DNA from: Spirochaetales bacterium UBA4629
Lineage (GTDB): Bacteria; Spirochaetota; Spirochaetia; Sphaerochaetales; Sphaerochaetaceae
DNA: 18,396 nucleotides
Reading direction: 5' to 3'
Assembly (NCBI GenBank): GCA_002406055.1
Contig: DHMZ01000125.1
Span: 13,888-32,283, forward strand
Both the position numbers and the translations under genes were made by a program. The notes beneath the pieces are model-generated. The model was not told the DNA's origin. It saw only the letters and a list, made by a program, of their open reading frames with translations, and searched no databases. Shown here piece by piece: positions 14,046-18,396 of the stretch. Numbering within the stretch: position 1 is the stretch's first letter; every line of letters begins with the position of its first letter.

Positions 14046-15383
14046 ATGAAAAAAATAGCTTCGACAATGCTTTTGTTAGCTCTCTCGCTTTCATTAGTTT
14101 TTGCTCAGGGTTCACAGGAGAAGGCTTCATCTTCTGTAGAACTTGGTTCTGAACCAGTCACAATCACATTCTGGCACTGTGCTTCAGATGATGCTGGTCT
14201 TTTAATGGACAAGTACATTAAAGATTTCAATGAAAACAACCAGTATAAGATTACTGTTAATGCTATTTATCAGGGACAGTATTCTGATGCAACAACTCTT
14301 ATGAAGACTATTATCTCTGCCGAAAACTACAAAGAACTTCCAGATATGATGCAGTTAGATGCAACAGGTAAGGTTGATTACTATAATTCAGGAAAGGCTT
14401 TTACTATCGATGACGCAGTAAAAGAATATAGCGATGACGTTAAGGGCGACTATGTAGAAGCTGCATTAGGCAACTGGCAGTTCAAAGGAACTCAGCTTGG
14501 TCTTCCATTCGCTTCTTCTACAACTATTACATTCTATAATGCAGACTTGCTTGCTCTAGCAGGTTGGGATCACTGCCCAGATACATTCCAGGATGTAATT
14601 GCTCTTAAGAAAGATATGGAAAAAGCAGGACTCAGTGCTGCTACATATGGCACAGTTCCAAGCACACCAACACTTGCTAACTGGCTCGGCCAGCTTGGTA
14701 GCTATGTTGTTAACAACTCAAATGGTTCTGAGAGCACAGCAACTAAGCTCGATTGTATCGACAATGGCGCTCTTAAGACATTCCTCACAGAATGGAAAGC
14801 TATGTATGACAACGGAGCTGTCATGAACCAGAGCCTCTCTGTTAATCAGTTCATCAATGGTGAAGTTGCTATCGTTACAAACTCTTCAAGTAACGTTAAT
14901 GCAATCTTAGAGAAGGTTAATGGTAAGTTTAATGTTGGCGCAAGCACATTTCTTCGTGTAAATGATAGTGCTTCCTATGGCGCAACTGTTTCTGGTTCTT
15001 GTCTTGTTATGTTCGATTCTTCTGATTCATTAAAGAAGAAGGCAACTTGGGAGTTTATGAAGTATCTAACAGGAAAAGATGTTCAGACAGACTTTGCTAT
15101 CAACACAGGATACATCCCATCAAATAAGGCTAGTGTTCAGACAGAAGAGTATCAGACGCTCCTCGCTTCTAACCCAATGTATAAGGTTGGACCTGAGCAG
15201 CTTGAAAAGACACCATCTAGCATGAGGAGTGTTACAGTTGGACCATCTGCAGATTTCTACTATGGAATCATGAATGGTGTATCAGATATGCTTAAGAATG
15301 ATAGTAGTGTTGATGATGCACTTCTATCAATCTCTACTAACTTACAGGGACTCTTAGATCAGTACGCTAGAAATAATATGTAA
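14046..15383 (+). CDS. ABC transporter sugar-binding protein (family 1 extracellular)
   Basis: The periplasmic solute-binding protein of the CUT1 importer, 445 residues. The signal peptide MKKIASTMLLLALSLSLVFA is followed by QGSQEK; cleavage after Ala20 fits signal peptidase I, and there is no lipobox cysteine. The mature protein has the cluster B pattern ITFWHCASDDAGLLMDKYIKDFNE and a late segment ATWEFMKYLTGKDVQTDFAINTGYIPSN, typical of UgpB/MalE-like proteins. The ligand cannot be read from sequence. All 18 glutamines are coded CAG, while the gene just downstream uses mostly CAA. With the perfect AGGAGG, this points to very high expression. Neighbouring hairpins on both sides set it apart within the transcript. 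Confidence 0.95.
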   Translation: MKKIASTMLLLALSLSLVFAQGSQEKASSSVELGSEPVTITFWHCASDDAGLLMDKYIKDFNENNQYKITVNAIYQGQYSDATTLMKTIISAENYKELPDMMQLDATGKVDYYNSGKAFTIDDAVKEYSDDVKGDYVEAALGNWQFKGTQLGLPFASSTTITFYNADLLALAGWDHCPDTFQDVIALKKDMEKAGLSAATYGTVPSTPTLANWLGQLGSYVVNNSNGSESTATKLDCIDNGALKTFLTEWKAMYDNGAVMNQSLSVNQFINGEVAIVTNSSSNVNAILEKVNGKFNVGASTFLRVNDSASYGATVSGSCLVMFDSSDSLKKKATWEFMKYLTGKDVQTDFAINTGYIPSNKASVQTEEYQTLLASNPMYKVGPEQLEKTPSSMRSVTVGPSADFYYGIMNGVSDMLKNDSSVDDALLSISTNLQGLLDQYARNNM

Positions 15384-15391
15384 AGGAAGTG

Positions 15392-15420
15392 TGCTGCAGC
15401 ACTATTAAGGTGTTGCAGCA
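15392..15420 (+). promoter_or_regulatory. intercistronic hairpin between binding protein and isomerase genes
   Basis: Arms TGCTGCAGCAC (15392-15402) and GTGTTGCAGCA (15410-15420) form an 11-bp stem with one G-U pair and a 7-base loop. The 3' side is followed by AAAAATTATT, not a T-run, so full termination is unlikely. It begins 8 bases after the stop of the binding-protein gene and ends 9 bases before the next ATG. The only nearby AAGG lies across the loop and stem boundary (15407-15410), which could lower translation of the downstream gene. The first arm also contains the 12-base palindrome GTGCTGCAGCAC. Confidence 0.7.
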
Positions 15421-15429
15421 AAAATTATT

Positions 15430-16341
15430 ATGAATTTATCTACATCAACAAATATTGCTGCTTTTTCTCCGACTCGTGCACGCTATGCTATGAAGCAATG
15501 CATTGAAGTATGCGCAAAGGCTGGATACAAATACCTAGATGTTAATTTTTGTGAGTGCATGAATCCTAATTCTAGGATGCGTGATGATGATTGGATGGAT
15601 TATGTAAAAGAGATTGCAGCATTAGGAAAGCAACTAGGTGTAACTTTTACACAATCTCATCTCCCTTATTATGATATTTTTGCAAAAAATGATTGCGATA
15701 AGGTTTCTCTAATGGAGGAACTCATTAGACGCTCCATTATTGCTTCTGCATATCTTGGCATAAGGTGGACTGTTACCCATCCCGGTACTGTATACAGTGC
15801 AGGCCCAGATATGTCTGTCTCACTAGAGAGAAATCTTGAATACTACTCAAAACATGTCAAAACTGCGAGAGAAAACGGAATAGGTATTGCTCTTGAAAAT
15901 GATTTTGAATATAAGAGTGCGCCTTACCAGCACATCTTCTGCTCAAATGTCTATGAGCAATGTGCTTTGATAGATGGCTTTAATGACCCCGAGTATGTTG
16001 GCGCTTGTTACGATTTTGGACACGCTAATCTTGTTGGTGGATTTCATAGACAAAACTTAAATATTCTTGGTTCTAGGCTTAAAGCTGTCCATGTACAAGA
16101 TAATAAGGGACTTAGCGATGAGCATCTATTACCTTTCCATGGCAACATCGATTGGAAAGAAGCAATGAGAGGTCTTGCAGATATTTCCTTTAAAGAAGAT
16201 TTGACATTCGAAATTCAAGAGTGGGGAAGATTCTATCCTCCAGAGTTGAAAGAGATGATGATTGAGTATTCTATAAAGGTAGGTAATATTTTGATTTCTT
16301 ACTATGAAGAAGCTCTAAAAGAAAAGGAAGAGAAAAAATGA
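15430..16341 (+). CDS. sugar phosphate isomerase/epimerase (AP-endonuclease-2-like TIM barrel)
   Basis: A 303-residue TIM-barrel enzyme of the xylose-isomerase-like superfamily, which also contains sugar epimerases and inosose dehydratase-type enzymes. Likely divalent-metal ligands are Glu156 (IALEND), Asp195 (CYDFGHAN), His221 (AVHVQDN) and Glu261 (LTFEIQEW); THPGT (116-120) and PFHGNIDW are further family signatures. It probably interconverts keto or epimeric forms of the imported sugar or its oxidised product; the reaction is not determinable. No Shine-Dalgarno sequence lies at the normal distance, and the hairpin upstream encloses the only candidate. An in-frame TAA at 15406-15408 rules out any start further upstream. 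The end overlaps the aldolase start by 4 bases. Confidence 0.88.
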   Translation: MNLSTSTNIAAFSPTRARYAMKQCIEVCAKAGYKYLDVNFCECMNPNSRMRDDDWMDYVKEIAALGKQLGVTFTQSHLPYYDIFAKNDCDKVSLMEELIRRSIIASAYLGIRWTVTHPGTVYSAGPDMSVSLERNLEYYSKHVKTARENGIGIALENDFEYKSAPYQHIFCSNVYEQCALIDGFNDPEYVGACYDFGHANLVGGFHRQNLNILGSRLKAVHVQDNKGLSDEHLLPFHGNIDWKEAMRGLADISFKEDLTFEIQEWGRFYPPELKEMMIEYSIKVGNILISYYEEALKEKEEKK

Positions 16342-17120
16342 AAAGACGTATGAACAATATATTTCGTAAGGATGGAAAAGCTTTCATTCTAGCTATGGAT
16401 CATAGTGCTATGATGCCATCTCCAGATTTAGCTAATCCTGGAAAGATTATATCTGAAGCTGTATCTGGCGGGGCAGATGGTTTTTTGACAACTTATGGCA
16501 TTGTTAAGAACTACCAGAAAGAGTTTGGTAATACTGCTATCATTTTGCGTTCTGATGGCGGAATAAGTGCTATTCGTAAGCCTATGGCTGAAATGGAAGC
16601 TTTGTATACAGCTGAAGATGCAATTCGTGTTGGAGCTGATGCTCTTCTTTGTATGGGATACCCAGGAAGCCAGACTAATGAGCATACACTAAAGTATTTA
16701 GCCCAGCTCGCAGCTGATGCTGAACGCTTTAATCTTCCTGTTGGAGCTGAAATGCTCCCTTATGGCTTTGAAAAGCCAGAGGGCATTGACACAAGAACTG
16801 TTGATTTAATGAGCTTTGCTTGCCGCTTAGGCGCTGACTTGGGTGCAGATTTCATTAAAGCTGAGTTTGTTGGTGGCCCAGAGTTTAGAAAAGTTGTCGA
16901 CAATTGCTACGTTCCAATTCTTGTTCTTGGTGGTTCTAAAGCTAAGTCATTAGAAGAAATATTTACAAATATCCATGATGCAATATTAGCCGGTTCAAGT
17001 GGAATCATCATGGGACGCAATATTGTAAGACAGCCTAACATTGCTAAAGTATGTGAAGCAATAAGTGCTATTGTCCATGAGAACATAAGCGTAGAGGATG
17101 CTCTTAAAATTGCTAAATAA
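16338..17120 (+). CDS. class I aldolase, DhnA/FbaB/LsrF family
   Basis: A 260-residue TIM-barrel aldolase forming a Schiff base with its substrate. The probable catalytic lysine is Lys174 in GADFIKAEF. Other family marks are ILAMDHS at the N-terminus (Asp21), RSDGG (71-75), VGAEMLPYG (135-143) and the phosphate-binding ILVLGGSK ... SGIIMGRNIVRQ (194-201, 221-231). The family includes class I fructose-bisphosphate aldolase, the AI-2 thiolase LsrF and related sugar-phosphate aldolases. The phosphate-site motif suggests a phosphorylated substrate, although no kinase is encoded in this operon. It overlaps the isomerase gene by 4 bases behind AGGAAGAG, and a terminator follows at once, so it closes the operon. 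Confidence is high for the family and low for the substrate. Confidence 0.9.
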   Translation: MKRRMNNIFRKDGKAFILAMDHSAMMPSPDLANPGKIISEAVSGGADGFLTTYGIVKNYQKEFGNTAIILRSDGGISAIRKPMAEMEALYTAEDAIRVGADALLCMGYPGSQTNEHTLKYLAQLAADAERFNLPVGAEMLPYGFEKPEGIDTRTVDLMSFACRLGADLGADFIKAEFVGGPEFRKVVDNCYVPILVLGGSKAKSLEEIFTNIHDAILAGSSGIIMGRNIVRQPNIAKVCEAISAIVHENISVEDALKIAK

Positions 17121-17124
17121 AACG

Positions 17125-17158
17125 GAGGATGTTGCCTATGGTAGCATCCTCAATTTTT
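17125..17158 (+). terminator. intrinsic terminator of the sugar operon
   Basis: Arms GAGGATGTTGCC (17125-17136) and GGTAGCATCCTC (17140-17151) pair over 12 positions with two G-U pairs around a TAT loop, followed by AATTTTT. It lies 4 bases after the aldolase stop. Confidence 0.92.
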
Positions 17159-17213
17159 AGTTTCAATTGCACACAGTATTTGCTTAAAAAGTGTGTAGAA
17201 AATTGAATAATTA

Positions 17214-17248
17214 TACTTGAAAAAAATTAAGTGAAAATTTTTCAAGTA
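17214..17248. repeat. inverted repeat before the ATPase-nuclease remnant
   Basis: Arms TACTTGAAAAA (17214-17224) and TTTTTCAAGTA (17238-17248) are perfect over 11 bases with a 13-base loop. The repeat ends 7 bases before the ATG at 17256, and no Shine-Dalgarno sequence is visible there. It could limit translation, bind a regulator, or be a leftover of the rearrangement that produced the short gene. Confidence 0.55.
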
Positions 17249-17255
17249 AAATAAT

Positions 17256-17777
17256 ATGTTTGTTGGACGAACGGAAGAAAAGAAAGTATTGCATGATTTT
17301 TTTACAAATAATAGTAAGAAAGCAGCACTTGTATTTGGTAAAAGGCGAGTAGGTAAGAGTACACTCATTATAGAAGCATCTAGAGACTTTGATGGTATTG
17401 TTATATTCTTCGAATGTGGTAAGGTGAGTCTTGAAAGGAATATAGAATCCTTCTCGAAAACAGTTTCGTCTGTTCTTAATATAAGTCTTAGTTCTTCTGA
17501 TTTTGAGTCTATTTTCTCTGTTTTGAAACTCCTTAATAAAAAAGTTCTAGTCATTATTGATTGTGTTATAGAGAATAATAGAAAGAATTATTCTGTATAT
17601 GAAGTTAAATTTTATTCCTCTCCAATGACAAAAGAAGATGTTGAAGAGGAGATAGATAAAATAAAACAAATTGCGGAGATTGATGTTATAAAATATGGAA
17701 TTGTTTCTTCCTCTGGCTTCATTGGCCCTAAGCTAGATGGTGTAGATTACATTACAGGTGAAGATCTCTTTAGCTAA
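17256..17777 (+). pseudogene. internally deleted archaeal-type ATPase with DUF234 nuclease end
   Basis: An open frame of 173 residues joining the two ends of a family normally about 450-470 residues long. Residues 1-102 are the start of an archaeal-type STAND/AAA ATPase: MFVGRTEE, P-loop GKRRVGKST (28-36), then the Walker B strand KKVLVIID (95-102). At once follows CVIENNRKNYSVYEVKFY, which looks like the C-terminal PD-(D/E)xK nuclease-like domain (DUF234), with Glu116-x-Lys118 and the usual tail (YGIVSSSGFIG). The ATPase lid, sensors and winged helix are missing. The join is in frame at an Ile-Asp pair that would be present in both parent segments, so deletion between short identical sequences is likely. 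It may be dead or a minimal P-loop plus nuclease; it is called a pseudogene because the ATPase cannot be complete. Confidence 0.72.
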
Positions 17778-17794
17778 CAACTTTCTATTTTTGC

Positions 17795-17824
17795 TTGTTT
17801 TAATAAAGCTGAGATGAATATACT
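17795..17824 (+). promoter_or_regulatory. putative promoter of the Nif3-family gene
   Basis: TATACT (17819-17824) stands 6 bases before the ATG with TTGTTT (17795-17800) upstream at a spacing of 18. The -10 is good and the -35 weak. The predicted transcript would begin at about the start codon, matching the lack of a usable Shine-Dalgarno sequence. Confidence 0.42.
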
Positions 17825-17830
17825 GATTAA

Positions 17831-18396
17831 ATGAATATAAAAGAATATGTAAGTGAATTAGAGACTCTTTTAGACATTTCCTCCTATAGTGATATATCTC
17901 TTAATGGTATACAGATAGACACAGAGGATAGAGAACTTAAGAAAGTTGGGTTTGCTGTTGATGCATGCTATGAGACAATAGATGAAGCAGTAAAAAGTAA
18001 TTGTGATATTCTTGTCGTTCATCATGGTCTTTTTTGGGGTTCGCCTCTCGCTATAACATCATCGCACTATAATCGAGTAAAGAGAGCACTTGATGGAGGA
18101 CTATTGCTTTTTGCTGCTCACATTCCGCTTGATGCTAATATTCCATATGGTAACAACGCTCAAATTGCCATCTCTCTTGGTATGAAGGAATTTGATGGCT
18201 TTGGAGAGTGGAAAGGAAAGCTTATTGGCCTAAAGGGTAAGCTTCCTTTTCCTATGACAATTGAAGAGATAAAAGCACTTTTAGGAGTAAAGCATTCTGT
18301 TTTTATTAATGGAAACGGTAAAGAAAAAATAGAAAGTGTTGCTATTGTTTCTGGTAGTGGCTCAAGTGACACAGAGGACGCTATTAAGAGTGGCGT
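17831..18396 (+). CDS. Nif3-like dinuclear metal-centre protein (partial, runs off the window)
   Basis: The first 188 codons of a Nif3/YbgI/YqfO-family protein, cut by the window end; the family is usually about 250 residues or more. Diagnostic features are the N-terminal SLNGIQI (23-29, family LxGLQ), VVHHGLFWG (62-70, metal ligands His64 and His65) and AAHIPLDAN (95-103, ligands His97 and Asp101). The pattern SVAIVSGSGSSD near the end matches the start of the family's second half. Members form toroidal hexamers with two metal ions per subunit; the reaction is not settled, and the label GTP cyclohydrolase I type 2 is often propagated. The weak GAGATG 17 bases upstream is too far to serve as ribosome binding site. 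Confidence 0.92.
   Translation, partial: MNIKEYVSELETLLDISSYSDISLNGIQIDTEDRELKKVGFAVDACYETIDEAVKSNCDILVVHHGLFWGSPLAITSSHYNRVKRALDGGLLLFAAHIPLDANIPYGNNAQIAISLGMKEFDGFGEWKGKLIGLKGKLPFPMTIEEIKALLGVKHSVFINGNGKEKIESVAIVSGSGSSDTEDAIKSG

Noticed and set aside
17150..17554. Open frame of 134 codons on the minus strand across the operon terminator
   Set aside because: It overlaps the terminator and the ATPase remnant antisense and encodes no recognisable domain.
1..18396. CRISPR array, insertion sequence, prophage or tRNA gene
   Set aside because: No regularly spaced repeats, transposase, integrase or cloverleaf was seen on either strand.

Overview
The window is clearly AT-rich bacterial chromosome, almost fully coding. 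It most likely comes from a Sphaerochaeta- or Treponema-like spirochaete. That placement is an inference. It rests on the style of the large surface lipoprotein at the left end, the CUT1 sugar transporter with its own ATPase and a signal peptide ending in VFA|QGSQ, and the low-GC codon use; no rRNA or tRNA gene is present to confirm it.

Layout. (1) 138-1961, minus: a large beta-rich lipoprotein with its own promoter. (2) 2108-4026, minus: a compact phage-shock-protein operon, pspA / PspB-like / pspC / small lipoprotein. It has a good sigma-54 promoter (4011-4026) and an intrinsic terminator (2108-2140). Divergent from it at 4137 is a PspF-type sigma-54 activator, so the whole stress module is self-contained. 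(3) 4137-7925, plus: the activator runs into rsmI, a SpoU/TrmH-family RNA methyltransferase and an NSS-family sodium symporter, all tightly spaced or overlapping. (4) 7918-9813, minus: a Lon-like protease with a Ser-Lys dyad and degenerate ATPase motifs, converging on the symporter. (5) 10027-17120, plus: a sugar or polyol uptake and catabolism operon. Its order is zinc dehydrogenase, ABC ATPase, two permeases, solute-binding protein, TIM-barrel isomerase/epimerase and class I aldolase, ended by a strong terminator. (6) 17256-17777, plus: an ATPase-nuclease gene that has apparently lost its middle in frame. (7) 17831 to the window end: a partial Nif3-family gene.

How the genes work together. 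PspF-like activator and sigma-54 should drive the psp operon under envelope stress, with PspA probably feeding back on the activator as in enterobacteria. The sugar operon imports a carbohydrate and probably oxidises, isomerises and cleaves it, but no kinase is encoded in the operon, so the substrate and route are open. The solute-binding protein gene carries every sign of being the most highly expressed gene here: perfect AGGAGG, exclusive CAG use for glutamine, and a hairpin on each side.

Points most worth a second look: the complete psp module with a PspB-like member outside its usual hosts; three transcription-unit-first genes whose promoter boxes place the transcription start at the start codon (possible leaderless mRNAs); the ATPase-nuclease fusion made by internal deletion; and the kinase-less sugar operon.
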